A stretch of DNA of 64,000 nucleotides from Candidatus Saccharimonadota bacterium (GTDB lineage: Bacteria > Patescibacteriota > Saccharimonadia > Saccharimonadales > Saccharimonadaceae): NCBI GenBank assembly GCA_028288995.1, contig JAQGHF010000003.1:1-64000 (forward strand). Reading direction: 5' to 3'. How positions within the stretch are numbered: position 1 is the stretch's first letter; every line of letters begins with the position of its first letter. Both the position numbers and the translations under genes were made by a program. The notes under the pieces were generated by a model. The model ran no database searches. It saw nothing but the letters and a program-made list of their open reading frames with translations, and was not told the origin of the DNA. Shown in pieces: positions 48,765 to 58,193 of this stretch.

Positions 48765-48765
48765 T

Positions 48766-50211
48766 TTATTCAACAATATTCACACCACGCAAACTAAACT
48801 TCGTTTTTCGTTGCATATAAACACATACCACAATGAGTACAACGACATACGCCGTAATCATCCACCACGTAGGGCTTATCTTTGTTTGTGCCCATGGTAA
48901 TCCAGCAAGATACTGCGACGTAAACGTCATATAGTGCAGTAGCCAACTTGCCGGTAAGCCAACAATCTCCGCAATCGACGGAACTGCCAGCGCCGTTACC
49001 CCCACAATGAACGTCAGGAGCATCGCTATCGGCACCAATGGCACAATCAGAATATTTGCGGGGATAGCGACATTCGAAAGTAGTCCAAATGCTGGAACAA
49101 CAATAGGTATCGTCACAACATGTGCCGCAACTGTTTCACCTAATACCTGTCGTACTATTCCTGGTTCTTTCTCACCAAAGAAATAGTTTTGAAATAGTGG
49201 TCCCACAATCATGACAGCTGCAAATGCTGCAAAACTGAGCTGCCAGCCCAAATCACCCCATGCGTAACTTGGCTGAAACAGGACTGTGATTGAAGCAGCA
49301 AAAGGTAATAAAACGAATGGGTGAAACTGGCGGCCGTAATACCACGTCAGCAAACTCAAACTCGATACCAACCCTGCTCTCGTCATACTCGGACTGAGCC
49401 CTGTCATTGCAATGAACCCGGCAATCATAATCCCAGATGAAAATACCGCGAGGAATTTCGAAGCTTTTATAAATGCCCGTCTTGCAAGCCGCACCAGAAT
49501 TGTAAGGTTATAGCCACTCGCGACAACAATGTGACTCAACCCTGCGATCTGTAAGGCGGTCGCAAGATCTGGCGGTAGTGCACTTTTTTGCCCCGTTAAA
49601 TACCCAATTCCTAAACTCGCCTCTGGCTCTGGAATACCCTTTCGAATCGCATCAGCAAACCAGTCGCGAACAACACGACCAATATCCCCAGGATGTGGAT
49701 GGCTAATGGAAATAACTTTCGCTGTAAACATAGTTAAAGCCAATGTGCCAAATCCAGCCGTCGCTTTTCCAGAAACAACCACCCTATCCCCTCTTTTTGC
49801 GTCTGGATGCCCCAGCACGCTCACCCATACCGCGCCTGGCATATCTTTTGACTCATAGCGAACATGGTCTATCTGCAACACAACCAAGCCCTTAGCTGTC
49901 GTTGAAAGATCTTCCTTTACAGTTCCCTCAAGACGAATCTTCGCACCGACAAGTGGTTTATACACCTCCAGACCACTCGATACTATAGATCCATAACACA
50001 TGCCAAACACGACGCCCGAAACGACAACACACGGTACTATAAATAGTTGCCTCCTCCATACGCCAAGGGCTGCCAATGCAGCCGCAACTAGCATCCACCA
50101 CGTGCTCAATGGTACGTACTGCGCTAACCACACGCCAACAACAAAGAACGAGCAACCAAGGGCGATTATCCACGACACATGTATTCGTTGCCGTAATCGC
50201 CATAGCTGCAT
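48766..50211 (-). CDS. comEC: ComEC/Rec2-like DNA-uptake channel, no nuclease domain
   Basis: 481 residues. N-terminal helices, a soluble OB-like DUF4131 part (about 85-170) and the competence domain (about 195-460) with LGIGYLTGQKSALPPDL, LSHIVVASGYNLTIL and SPSMTRAGLVSSLSLLTWYY. The usual C-terminal metallo-beta-lactamase domain of ComEC is absent; the protein ends shortly after the last helix. It should pass single-stranded DNA through the membrane. With type IV pilins in the window, natural DNA uptake is likely. TATAGT (50219-50224) ends 7 bases before ATG. Confidence 0.88.
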   Translation of the reverse strand: MQLWRLRQRIHVSWIIALGCSFFVVGVWLAQYVPLSTWWMLVAAALAALGVWRRQLFIVPCVVVSGVVFGMCYGSIVSSGLEVYKPLVGAKIRLEGTVKEDLSTTAKGLVVLQIDHVRYESKDMPGAVWVSVLGHPDAKRGDRVVVSGKATAGFGTLALTMFTAKVISISHPHPGDIGRVVRDWFADAIRKGIPEPEASLGIGYLTGQKSALPPDLATALQIAGLSHIVVASGYNLTILVRLARRAFIKASKFLAVFSSGIMIAGFIAMTGLSPSMTRAGLVSSLSLLTWYYGRQFHPFVLLPFAASITVLFQPSYAWGDLGWQLSFAAFAAVMIVGPLFQNYFFGEKEPGIVRQVLGETVAAHVVTIPIVVPAFGLLSNVAIPANILIVPLVPIAMLLTFIVGVTALAVPSIAEIVGLPASWLLHYMTFTSQYLAGLPWAQTKISPTWWMITAYVVVLIVVCVYMQRKTKFSLRGVNIVE

Positions 50212-50245
50212 GCAAATTACTATAGAGATGAAAAATTAAATCCAA

Positions 50246-50280
50246 ATAAAAAACACCCGAGGTAGCGATCGTCGGATGTT
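50246..50280 (-). terminator. intrinsic terminator after tRNA-Lys
   Basis: On the reverse strand ACATCCGA and TCGGGTGT form an 8-bp stem (one G-U) followed by TTTTTTATTT. A second hairpin (AGGGTCAAGC/GCTTGACCCT, 50290-50317) lies between it and the tRNA. Confidence 0.75.
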
Positions 50281-50336
50281 CTTTATTCGAGGGTCAAGCT
50301 TATGAAGGCTTGACCCTGTTCTATGAATTCTATGCT

Positions 50337-50413
50337 TGGAGGGTCCGATGGGGCTTGAACCCATGACACCCTGCTTAAAAGGCAGGTGCTCTAACCAGCT
50401 GAGCTACGGACCC
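50337..50413 (-). tRNA. tRNA-Lys (TTT)
   Basis: Acceptor GGGTCCG/CGGACCC. Anticodon stem CCTGC/GCAGG encloses loop CTTTTAA, giving anticodon TTT. T-arm is GTTCAAGCC; CCA is encoded. Confidence 0.95.
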
Positions 50414-50468
50414 GTAGTGTGCATAAAAGCTTTTAACACTATACTTCAACAGAGGTGATGTGTCAATG

Positions 50469-50951
50469 TTAACGATGCTTCTTCTCGGATTTATGAACTG
50501 TCTTCGAGAGAAGGAAATCAACAATAGTGAATGTGACACCGATGCTGATAATCAACTCGTGGTTAGATACAACCCACTGATAGGCATTTCCTGCAGGACC
50601 GGTAAGTGTTAATGCAGACCCGATTGGTCCAACCAAGAATGCAGCAGCAAGCAGTGTAAATAATAACGATCCGATGACACGTCCGAATATATGCTTGTAA
50701 CGGTACCCATGGAACATAAAAAGTACTGCAGGTACAAGAATGAGAGCCGAGAGTGCAATAGCATTGACCAGTGGTCCTTCCGCAACAAGTCCCGTACTTG
50801 AGACAACAAAGCCGGCATTATCACCCCAAATTGGACTGATGATAGCACCCGCAGTGAGTCCTAACCCAAGCACCCCAAATCGACGCTTTGACAAGAATGC
50901 ACCCGCAAATAACGCGAGTACCAGTGCTAATAGAATCACGACAACAATCAT
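50469..50951 (-). CDS. integral membrane protein of unknown function
   Basis: 160 residues with about four to five membrane helices (VVVILLALVLALFAGAFLSK; VNAIALSALILVPAVLFMFH; GSLLFTLLAAAFLVGPIGSA) and a basic C-terminal tail. It has a CvpA-like look but no clear signature. It lies one base after the DUF192 gene and is probably co-transcribed with it. Confidence 0.65.
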   Translation of the reverse strand: MIVVVILLALVLALFAGAFLSKRRFGVLGLGLTAGAIISPIWGDNAGFVVSSTGLVAEGPLVNAIALSALILVPAVLFMFHGYRYKHIFGRVIGSLLFTLLAAAFLVGPIGSALTLTGPAGNAYQWVVSNHELIISIGVTFTIVDFLLSKTVHKSEKKHR

Positions 50952-50952
50952 G

Positions 50953-51435
50953 TTACTGAACCTCCGTTATGCTAAATGTAGCAGTAGTATCAATCTTAAT
51001 CCCAGCACTCTTCACTGTCCCTGCCGGTATCTCCAGCACATATCGAGCAGGAACTTCAGGTTTGAATGTCTTTGACGTTCCCAGATCTGGCGATGCATTA
51101 GTCACGATATAGATAACTTTTTTATCATTATTCATCCATATAATATCCAGTGGGATCTTCATATCCTTCATCCAAATATCCCATTTGTCGTCACTCTGGA
51201 ATATCATAAGCAACCCACTGTTCGCATCAAGATGATCGACTCCAGAAAGTCCACGTATTCGAGCAGCGTCAGTAGCCGCAACCCGAGTGCTAAATACGCC
51301 AGATCCCAGTCGCACTTCTGTTAATGGCTGAAAATTTCTCAACATATAGGATACAACGAGTGCAACAAGAATTAAGACTAACCCACCGATAACAATGCCG
51401 GTTGTATGAGGTCGCCACTTATTCGTATTACTCAT
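50953..51435 (-). CDS. DUF192 family protein with membrane anchor
   Basis: 160 residues. One N-terminal membrane helix (about 14-34), then a DUF192 domain: RVAATDAARIRGLSGVDHLD, GLLMIFQSDDKWDIWMKDMK, IPLDIIWMNNDKKVI and AGTVKSAGIKIDT. DUF192 is a small beta-barrel, probably extracellular here; its function is not established. TAATCT lies 7 bases before ATG, a weak leaderless candidate, and TATAAT lies further upstream. Confidence 0.85.
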   Translation of the reverse strand: MSNTNKWRPHTTGIVIGGLVLILVALVVSYMLRNFQPLTEVRLGSGVFSTRVAATDAARIRGLSGVDHLDANSGLLMIFQSDDKWDIWMKDMKIPLDIIWMNNDKKVIYIVTNASPDLGTSKTFKPEVPARYVLEIPAGTVKSAGIKIDTTATFSITEVQ

Positions 51436-51488
51436 GATACACAGATTACCATGAGCATATTATAGCAGTGTCTGAGAGTGTCTGAAAC

Positions 51489-52400
51489 TTAGGCGCCGAC
51501 TTTGTCTTTTTTGCTACCGCGCTTGGCGTTTTGTTCGATGTATTCAATGATTGGACCAGCAACGTTGCGACCAGTCACTTTTTCAATACCAAATCCAGGG
51601 CTTGAGTTTACTTCAAGCACAAGTGGACCGCGTTCGCTACGCATAAGGTCGACACCAGCGATGTTCAGTCCCATTGCTTTGGCAGCCTTGATTGCCATCT
51701 TCGTTTCTTGCTCTGTCAATTTGATGACGGTTCCTTCACCACCTTTGTGGAGGTTTGAACGGAAGTCATCGTCGAGGCTTTGTCGTTTCATACTTGCAAC
51801 AACGCGACCACCGACGACGAAGGCACGAATATCAGTACCAGCAGATTCTTCGACGAATTCCTGTAGCAGTACGTTCGTTCCGTCTTCATTTGTAAGGTAG
51901 AACGCCTGAAGTACAGACTTTGCTGCCTTCTTTGTTTCCGCAAGCACAACACCGTTGCCGTGTGTACCACGAGCAAGCTTGATGATAACTGGTGTGCCAC
52001 CAACTTTATCAATAAGGTCGTCAATATCAGTTGAGTTACGTGAGACGATTGTCTTTGGAATACCAACCCCAGAACGGGCAAGCAGCTGAAGACTACGCAG
52101 TTTGTCGCGTGAACGGTTGATTGCAATGGAGCTTGAGACAGTGTAAACACCTTGCATTTCAAGCTGACGAACGATAGCTGTACCGTAACGTGTCATATTA
52201 GCGGCGATACGAGGAATAATTGCATCAAATTTTGCGAGATCCTCACCCCGGTAACTTACCGTTGGCTTGTCCTGTTCAATGAAAGCGTAGCAGTCTCGAT
52301 ACTTGATAACTTGCACTTCGTGACCACGAGCAATCGCCTCTTCTTTGAGACGCTTTGTCGAGTAATTTCCTGGTCCATTTGATAGGATTGCTATTTTCAT
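51489..52400 (-). CDS. rimK: RimK-like ATP-grasp ligase
   Basis: 303 residues with the RimK/LysX architecture: an N-terminal Rossmann-like domain (MKIAILSNGPGNYSTKRL), ATP-grasp (about 100-290) with the ATP-binding loop IKLARGTHGNGVVLAET, the QEFVEESAGTDIRAFVVGG core and metal site VLEVNSSPGFGIE. RimK adds glutamates to ribosomal protein S6; relatives make other glutamate peptides, so the substrate is open. The start overlaps the stop of the retropepsin-like gene by four bases (ATGA). RimK and this protease family are paired in many bacteria. Confidence 0.88.
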   Translation of the reverse strand: MKIAILSNGPGNYSTKRLKEEAIARGHEVQVIKYRDCYAFIEQDKPTVSYRGEDLAKFDAIIPRIAANMTRYGTAIVRQLEMQGVYTVSSSIAINRSRDKLRSLQLLARSGVGIPKTIVSRNSTDIDDLIDKVGGTPVIIKLARGTHGNGVVLAETKKAAKSVLQAFYLTNEDGTNVLLQEFVEESAGTDIRAFVVGGRVVASMKRQSLDDDFRSNLHKGGEGTVIKLTEQETKMAIKAAKAMGLNIAGVDLMRSERGPLVLEVNSSPGFGIEKVTGRNVAGPIIEYIEQNAKRGSKKDKVGA

Positions 52401-52840
52401 CGGGTATTCTCCCCTTCATCATCAAGTTCACTATTTTTTCGTACATCCACTATGATGCCGTTCTCTCTCAAAAATCGGCGTCCAATGAGTGCTTCTCGTC
52501 GCATATCAGAACGATCGGATAAGCCAATTTTAATCTTATAGCTTTGTCCGTCGTACACGATAGTCGTTGTGATCACAAAGCGTTTTACGCGATGTCCTGT
52601 TGCACTTCGAACGTAGGTTTCATCAAATTCATCTGTTTCCTGAGCCAGTTTTGTTTTTCCAAGTGGCTTATACTTCAGGATTCGACGTCTATCTTTACCT
52701 CTTCGAAACACTTTGATGTCGGTACAATGTATAGCTCCAGAAAACGCTCCAGTGTCTACCTTAGCTAAGATGTTATCCAAGCCTAGATCAGGAAAACTGA
52801 CATATTCTAAACAACCAATTATTTTCGCTTGATCTATCAT
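52397..52840 (-). CDS. RimK-associated retropepsin-like aspartic protease
   Basis: 147 residues from ATG 52840, with GGAG 9 bases upstream; an in-frame ATG 15 bases further up is less likely. The aspartic protease signature is AKVDTGAFSGAIH (D-T-G), and a second half ends in ALIGRRFLRENGIIVDV. This is the COG4067 family, formerly called ATP-dependent zinc protease, often next to rimK. It may trim the glutamate tails added by the ligase. The two genes are translationally coupled. Confidence 0.82.
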   Translation of the reverse strand: MIDQAKIIGCLEYVSFPDLGLDNILAKVDTGAFSGAIHCTDIKVFRRGKDRRRILKYKPLGKTKLAQETDEFDETYVRSATGHRVKRFVITTTIVYDGQSYKIKIGLSDRSDMRREALIGRRFLRENGIIVDVRKNSELDDEGENTR

Positions 52841-52954
52841 AGTACGTAGCTCCATTATCTCACGTCCGGACGCTATATGGCAGTACCCGAGTCATGAGTG
52901 TCAAATTCAGCGTTATTATAACACGAAAGATTAAAAAATGCAATACCTTATGAG

Positions 52955-52983
52955 TTGACTTTTCCTCTGTTAGCATCGATACT
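52955..52983 (+). promoter_or_regulatory. leaderless promoter of the ATP-grasp gene
   Basis: TTGACT (52955-52960), exactly 17 bases, GATACT (52978-52983), then 8 bases to ATG 52992. Confidence 0.7.
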
Positions 52984-52991
52984 AGAGGGCA

Positions 52992-54221
52992 ATGAACCTC
53001 TCATATATTTACATTGTTGGACAACCAGATCCTTCGTCCGACGTGCTTTCAATCATTCGTCGTCTAGGTTATAAAGCCGGCATTCTCATAGACAGTAAAT
53101 TATCCCTTAAAAACCCTGAGGAGTATGACCGTGTTGTAACGGTCGAGTACGACAATCTCGACGAGGAACTCTTGCGCCTCGATACGCTTGATCTAAATAT
53201 TGCAGGTCTCCTTTGTACGTACGAAAACTACATCGTCGCAAAGGCAAAGCTTGGTGAGCATTTCAAAGTTCCAGCCCCTTCATTACTGTCTGCCAAACTT
53301 GCAACTGATAAGTCTTTGATGCGCCAAGCATTCCTTGATGCTGACCGATCCATATCGCCAGACTTTACGACAGCCGATTCGCTCGAGGAAGTCCTGACTT
53401 TTGCACGTGAGCATGCTTATCCCCTGATCCTCAAACCAACTAATCTCGTAAAAAGCTTGCTCGTCCTTCGTTCCAACGACGAAGCTGAACTTATCGAGAA
53501 CTTCACCTATGCACAAGAATCTATCCTGGCGCTCTACGAGAAATATCATATTTACGAACGCGCACCACAGTTAATTGTTGAGGAATTTATTGTTGGAAAA
53601 CAGTGCTCTATTGCTGCTTTCGTTGACGCTGACGGCACCCCTCATTTCTGTGACGGTGTTGTTGCACTCACAAACGCACAGGATATTAATGTTTCTGATA
53701 ACTATCTATACCGACGCGGGCTCCCAATGACGGTAGATGCGAACCTCACAGCCAAAATGTTTGATGTTGCCGAAAAAGGTATACGTGCATTACAGATGCG
53801 TTCCGTCCCTGCGCATGTTGAACTTATGTATACCGAAAATGACGTAAAGATTATTGAAATTGGTGCGCGTATTGGCGGGTATCGTCCTCGAATGTATAAA
53901 TACAGCTACGGGCTTAACCTAACCGAACAAGAAATCCGCCTTGCACTCGGTCAAACGCCCGAACTACAAGGTACATTCCAAAACTACTGCGCTGTGTATG
54001 AATTGTTCCCAGAAAAAGAAGGCGAATTTACTGAGGTTATTGGCGAAGAAAATACCGATGCGTTTACCTATTACCGCGTTACCGCAAAACCAGGCAAACA
54101 AGTCGGACCTGCAAAAAACGGCTACAAGGCCAGCGTTATTATTATCGTCGTGCAAGATAACCAGGAAAAGTTTGACGAACTTTGCGCAGCTGTCGACCGC
54201 CTAAAGGTTGTAGTCGCCTAA
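52992..54221 (+). CDS. ATP-grasp carboxylate-amine ligase-like protein
   Basis: 409 residues with the carbamoyl-phosphate-synthase/biotin-carboxylase type ATP-grasp layout. The N-terminal domain is Rossmann-like (IYIVGQPDPSSDVLSIIRRL). ATP-grasp spans about 105-310: KLATDKSLMRQAFLDADRSI, YPLILKPTNLVKSLLVLRSN, LIVEEFIVGKQCSIAAFVD and metal site VKIIEIGARIGGYRPRMY. A C-terminal domain follows (about 325-405). Substrate unknown. The stop overlaps the start of the glycosyltransferase gene by one base (TAATG), so the two probably act in one pathway. Confidence 0.82.
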   Translation: MNLSYIYIVGQPDPSSDVLSIIRRLGYKAGILIDSKLSLKNPEEYDRVVTVEYDNLDEELLRLDTLDLNIAGLLCTYENYIVAKAKLGEHFKVPAPSLLSAKLATDKSLMRQAFLDADRSISPDFTTADSLEEVLTFAREHAYPLILKPTNLVKSLLVLRSNDEAELIENFTYAQESILALYEKYHIYERAPQLIVEEFIVGKQCSIAAFVDADGTPHFCDGVVALTNAQDINVSDNYLYRRGLPMTVDANLTAKMFDVAEKGIRALQMRSVPAHVELMYTENDVKIIEIGARIGGYRPRMYKYSYGLNLTEQEIRLALGQTPELQGTFQNYCAVYELFPEKEGEFTEVIGEENTDAFTYYRVTAKPGKQVGPAKNGYKASVIIIVVQDNQEKFDELCAAVDRLKVVVA

Positions 54222-55231
54222 TGAATATCGCACACCTCCTTCCAAGCTCAGCGGTTTTTCCCCTCAGAAAACATAATGGTCGGTACGAGTGGGCACTCCG
54301 CCTTGCACGTATTCAAGCAGCAGCAGGTCACAAGGTAACGGTGTATGCAGGCGAGGGATCAAATGATAGCTCGGATATAATTTGGCAAAGTACCGCCGCA
54401 ACTACAGACGACAAAAAAACTGCAAATCTCGCACTTCTTTCAGAAGCCTTTGAAAATCCGGAACACGACATCTATCACAGTCATTTTGACCATCTTCACT
54501 ACCTTATTGCTGATCTTACGGATAAACCTATCGTCGTAACGCAACATTGGTTTCCAACCGAAGAAATCGCAAAGGCAGTTTCACTGAATACAAAACGAAA
54601 CGTCATTAACGTCCCCGTCACCGACATGATGAAGACGGAAGACGAACGACTGGGGATTCCAGCGACGCAACGTATTTATCACGGCATCGATCTTTCGCTT
54701 TTTCATCCAACAACTGAATACGGTGATCGATTTCTTTTCGTTGGACGAATCCATCCAGGAAAAGGTATTGCAGAAGCAATCCACTATGCAAAATCAGCTG
54801 ATGTTGCCCTCGACATTATTGGCAAAGTGAATGACTCAGAAAAAGCATTTTGGGAGAGTCTTTCGGGCAATATTGATGGCGAACGGATTCGCTACCTAGG
54901 TCCACAACCACAACCGGTCGTTGCAGAGGCGTTTGCGAAAGCAAAAGGATTCATCTTCCCCAGCCGGATTGAAGAGGCATTTGGTCAAGTAACTGTTGAG
55001 GCCCAAGCTGCTGGCACTCCTGTCATTATTAGTAATGTCGGTCCTTCAAGTGAACTTGTCATTACAGGAAAGACTGGTTTCGTCTGTAAAACTGATGATG
55101 AATTTATTAACGCCATTAAAAACATCGATTCTATTGATCGCACCGAGTGTCGCCGTCATGCTGAGCAATTTGACCTGACAAAAATGGTTGATGCTTATGA
55201 CAAGCTCTACCATTCACTTTTACACAGTTAA
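54221..55231 (+). CDS. GT4-type glycosyltransferase
   Basis: 336 residues from ATG 54221, fused to the previous stop (TAATG). GT-B fold: N-terminal GRYEWALRLARIQAAAGHKV, C-terminal domain from about 165 with RFLFVGRIHPGKGIAEAI, and the donor-binding block FPSRIEEAFGQVTVEAQAAG, TPVIISNVGPSSEL with the GT4 E-x7-E pattern. It transfers a sugar from an activated donor; acceptor unknown. Its last bases overlap the stop of the convergent metalloprotease gene. Confidence 0.85.
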   Translation: MNIAHLLPSSAVFPLRKHNGRYEWALRLARIQAAAGHKVTVYAGEGSNDSSDIIWQSTAATTDDKKTANLALLSEAFENPEHDIYHSHFDHLHYLIADLTDKPIVVTQHWFPTEEIAKAVSLNTKRNVINVPVTDMMKTEDERLGIPATQRIYHGIDLSLFHPTTEYGDRFLFVGRIHPGKGIAEAIHYAKSADVALDIIGKVNDSEKAFWESLSGNIDGERIRYLGPQPQPVVAEAFAKAKGFIFPSRIEEAFGQVTVEAQAAGTPVIISNVGPSSELVITGKTGFVCKTDDEFINAIKNIDSIDRTECRRHAEQFDLTKMVDAYDKLYHSLLHS

Positions 55232-56982
55232 TTCGAGAGCACGTCCTGAATATATGGCGCTACTTTTTGAAGGACAATACGTAGCCAGTCTACTGCATCG
55301 TTTTCAAGTTCAGGGAGTAATCCGAATCGATGAAGTCTTTCTTGATCATCAAGGTCGAGGCTAGTAATCAACGTCGCGCGTCGACGAACATCGGGTGATG
55401 CAGTCGCCAACTCTTCATTCATAATATTTTCTTCAGCGTATGACATAGGCTGAGAGTTGGTACCACCTCCCAAAATCAGTCGCAGTACGCGATCAGAAGC
55501 TTCTTTGGCTGCGCTCACATTGCCAACGTCAGAGAATGTGCGGACCTTTTCATCGTAAAAAGCCTTCGTCGCATCATATATACTTTCGCCATGTTCGAAT
55601 GCCTGAATGGCGCGTGCATACGTGAGTGCCACCGGTCCACTGACGCCGAACAGCTCAACCTCTGCCTTACGCTGTGAAATATTAGCACCCGTTTCTCGTA
55701 ACATACTGATACGACGACCCTTAATTCGTCCAATCTTGAGTTTCTCACCAAGTTTTTGATCAGCCTGATTTTGATTGATATGCTCAAGTTCATGAATCGC
55801 GACAGTTAAGATTCTATAGAGTGAAACTGGTGCGCCGGGAATCATTAAAACACCATCGACACCGTTTACCGCAAATCCGTCTTTCGTTGGGTTTGTGACG
55901 ATTTGAAAAAGTTTATCAGCCGCACGATGACCACGTCCCGGTGCCCACATACTTGCATCTTCACTGCTGAGAAGATTTGCTTCATGTAAGATTTGTGTAA
56001 AAAGCTCCCTCACCGTTTCGGCAGACAATTCAACATTCATCAACCTATCGCGTTGCTCTAATGTGTATACCGGTGGTTCACCATTTTCGACTCCCTGGCT
56101 TGGTTCCTGTAGCACTTCCTGGTCAACGGCGCTCGCGTGACCTTCGGCATCGAGCCCCATTCCATTGCGAATATAATCAAGACGTTTATAAAGTCGACCT
56201 CTGCTTTCCGGCGTCTCTGTCGCTTTAAGGAGCCCACGAGGCACAACGGCTTTTGCGCCATCAAGTGTTTCCTCGTCTCCAATCATTTCAGACTGTGTCA
56301 TTAAATATTCCATGACAGGAATGTCAGATGCAATAAGCCCATTTACTCTTTTCAAATAGATATCAGTAAATGCTCGCTTCGCACCATCAAGCCCACCAGC
56401 ACTCGATGTATATTGATTACGTAGTTCGATCAAATATTCACGTCCTGCAATCTCGGCGCGTGAGTAACGAAGCGCCTTTTGTGGATCAACGACAATCGAC
56501 ATGTGGTCGGCGACAGCAGGTAGTGGCGCTTGGTCGCGAAGGAGCGCCTGTGTCGATTCGCCAATATAATATGCCGAACTCTGCTTTGCCATGTCACGTA
56601 ATTTCGTCGGATTAATACCATCATCGCCATTGAGGGCACTCTGTGCCAACCATGTATATACATCTTCATGAGTTTTTAATTGACGAAGCACGCTTTCAAG
56701 CCCATCAACATGAACCTGACCTTTTATAAACGCTTCAGCAAAGAATGCTGGTGCTTCAAGTGCTTCACTTTTATGTGTAAGGAGCATTTTTTGAAGTGAA
56801 AGTTCACTATCGACAGGAAAATCACAGATCTCATCTTCGAAATCTACCGCTGCAACAAGTTCAATGTCGCTTAAAGGTTCTTTAGGTGGTGCAAGAAGTC
56901 GCTCAGCGATTTCTTGACTACCTTTGCCAGCGCGTTCCATGTATATGTTGGGTTGAACGGAAAGTCGTTCGTCATCAGTCAT
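55228..56982 (-). CDS. HELEH zinc-metalloprotease-like protein
   Basis: 584 residues from ATG 56982; TTTAAT ends 6 bases upstream with AGGAG in between. No membrane segments. The first 330 residues are acidic and helical with no recognised domain. The catalytic motif lies near residue 405: VAIHELEHINQNQADQKLGE (HExxH), followed about 37 residues later by RRISMLRETGANISQRKAEV, where the Glu may be the third zinc ligand. This suggests a gluzincin-type cytoplasmic peptidase. A relation to DUF1704/tyrosine carboxypeptidases was considered but not supported clearly. Confidence 0.6.
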   Translation of the reverse strand: MTDDERLSVQPNIYMERAGKGSQEIAERLLAPPKEPLSDIELVAAVDFEDEICDFPVDSELSLQKMLLTHKSEALEAPAFFAEAFIKGQVHVDGLESVLRQLKTHEDVYTWLAQSALNGDDGINPTKLRDMAKQSSAYYIGESTQALLRDQAPLPAVADHMSIVVDPQKALRYSRAEIAGREYLIELRNQYTSSAGGLDGAKRAFTDIYLKRVNGLIASDIPVMEYLMTQSEMIGDEETLDGAKAVVPRGLLKATETPESRGRLYKRLDYIRNGMGLDAEGHASAVDQEVLQEPSQGVENGEPPVYTLEQRDRLMNVELSAETVRELFTQILHEANLLSSEDASMWAPGRGHRAADKLFQIVTNPTKDGFAVNGVDGVLMIPGAPVSLYRILTVAIHELEHINQNQADQKLGEKLKIGRIKGRRISMLRETGANISQRKAEVELFGVSGPVALTYARAIQAFEHGESIYDATKAFYDEKVRTFSDVGNVSAAKEASDRVLRLILGGGTNSQPMSYAEENIMNEELATASPDVRRRATLITSLDLDDQERLHRFGLLPELENDAVDWLRIVLQKVAPYIQDVLSN

Positions 56983-57027
56983 GCTCCTATTAAACCATAC
57001 GGGCTCCGTAGTAGCGAACAATGAGAA

Positions 57028-58107
57028 TTATTTACCGCCGTTGAACTCTTGTAAAAGTTCGCGCTGTTTCTTGGAAAGCTTTGTCGGCGTATCAACAACA
57101 ATATTCACGATGTGTGGACCACGTCGATCAGCATTGTTCATATGCGGAATACCATGTCCAGACAGCTTAAAGTCAGTACCCGACTGTGTTCCAGATGGAA
57201 CCTTCATGCGCACGGTACCATCGACGGTTTCGACATCAATTTCAACACCAAGGGTTGCATCAACCATACCGACGTGTGCCTCAGAAAGAATAATATCGCC
57301 TTCTCGAGTAAATTTCTTGTGTGCTTTGACACGAATATTTACGTACAAGTCACCTTTTTGACCATCGGTAATTGCTTCACCGCGACCAGAAAGACGAATG
57401 GTTGATCCATCATCGATTCCTGCAGGAACTTTTAGCTTAATAGACTGTTTTTTACGCTGAGTTCCCTTACCGTGACAAACGGTACATTCCTTTTCAGGAA
57501 TTTTTCCGCGACCGTTACAGGTTGGACACACCACACTCTGCTGAATTGCACCGAACATTGTGTTCATGACACGGGTTTGCTGACCAGCACCGTGACAAGT
57601 CGGGCAGGTCTTCATATCGTGACCAGGTTCAACGGTAGTACCGTGGCAATGTGGACATTCATCGTCAATATCAAGGTCGATAGTTGTTTCAAGACCGAAG
57701 ACAGCCTCCTCAAATGTCAACTGCAGCGTGACTTCAACATCGCGACCACGTTGTGGGGCTTGTTGACGCTGACCGCCACCACCAAAGAATTGACTAAATA
57801 TATCGCCAAGTCCATCACCAAAGTCAAAGCTCTGACCATTAAAGCCTTCGAATGGAGCGCCGCCGCTGTAGCCTCCACCGCCACCAGATCCACCAACACC
57901 GGCGTGACCAAACTGGTCATAGCGCTGCCTCTTCTGGGCGTCTTTCAGAACATCATAGGCTTCATTTACTTCTTTAAACTTTGCCTCGTCACCACCCTCT
58001 TTATCTGGGTGATATTTAACAGCAGCCTTTCGGTAGGCCTTCTTTAGTTCATCGGCGCTAGCACCCTTGGCTACACCTAATACTTCGTAATAATCGCGTT
58101 TGCTCAT
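57028..58107 (-). CDS. dnaJ: chaperone DnaJ
   Basis: 359 residues, full length. J-domain (1-70) with the HPD motif in KYHPDKEGG, a Gly-rich region (70-115), four CxxCxGxG zinc motifs ([32 protein letters not shown]) and the C-terminal substrate domains. It delivers substrates to DnaK and triggers ATP hydrolysis. A CIRCE operator and a TAGACA-17-TATACT promoter lie directly upstream, and the -10 ends 8 bases before ATG, so it is leaderless and under HrcA control, separately from dnaK. Confidence 0.96.
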   Translation of the reverse strand: MSKRDYYEVLGVAKGASADELKKAYRKAAVKYHPDKEGGDEAKFKEVNEAYDVLKDAQKRQRYDQFGHAGVGGSGGGGGYSGGAPFEGFNGQSFDFGDGLGDIFSQFFGGGGQRQQAPQRGRDVEVTLQLTFEEAVFGLETTIDLDIDDECPHCHGTTVEPGHDMKTCPTCHGAGQQTRVMNTMFGAIQQSVVCPTCNGRGKIPEKECTVCHGKGTQRKKQSIKLKVPAGIDDGSTIRLSGRGEAITDGQKGDLYVNIRVKAHKKFTREGDIILSEAHVGMVDATLGVEIDVETVDGTVRMKVPSGTQSGTDFKLSGHGIPHMNNADRRGPHIVNIVVDTPTKLSKKQRELLQEFNGGK

Positions 58108-58115
58108 CTGTTACT

Positions 58116-58144
58116 AGTATATAAAACTAGCACTCAATTGTCTA
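58116..58144 (-). promoter_or_regulatory. dnaJ promoter
   Basis: Reverse strand TAGACA (58139-58144), 17 bases, TATACT (58116-58121), then 8 bases to ATG 58107. The -35 lies inside the CIRCE spacer. Confidence 0.75.
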
Positions 58145-58153
58145 GAGTGCTAG
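58127..58153. promoter_or_regulatory. CIRCE operator upstream of dnaJ
   Basis: CTAGCACTC-N9-GAGTGCTAG, perfect 9-bp arms (consensus TTAGCACTC-N9-GAGTGCTAA). It is the binding site of HrcA, whose gene ends this window. Confidence 0.92.
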
Positions 58154-58193
58154 TGATAAAGAGCGTCATGACGAAGCTCTTATATGGATTGGA

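Noticed and set aside
55228-56982. Assignment of the HELEH protein to DUF1704/tyrosine carboxypeptidases
   Set aside because: Only the HExxH and a downstream Glu are recognisable; the family-specific motifs could not be matched by eye.
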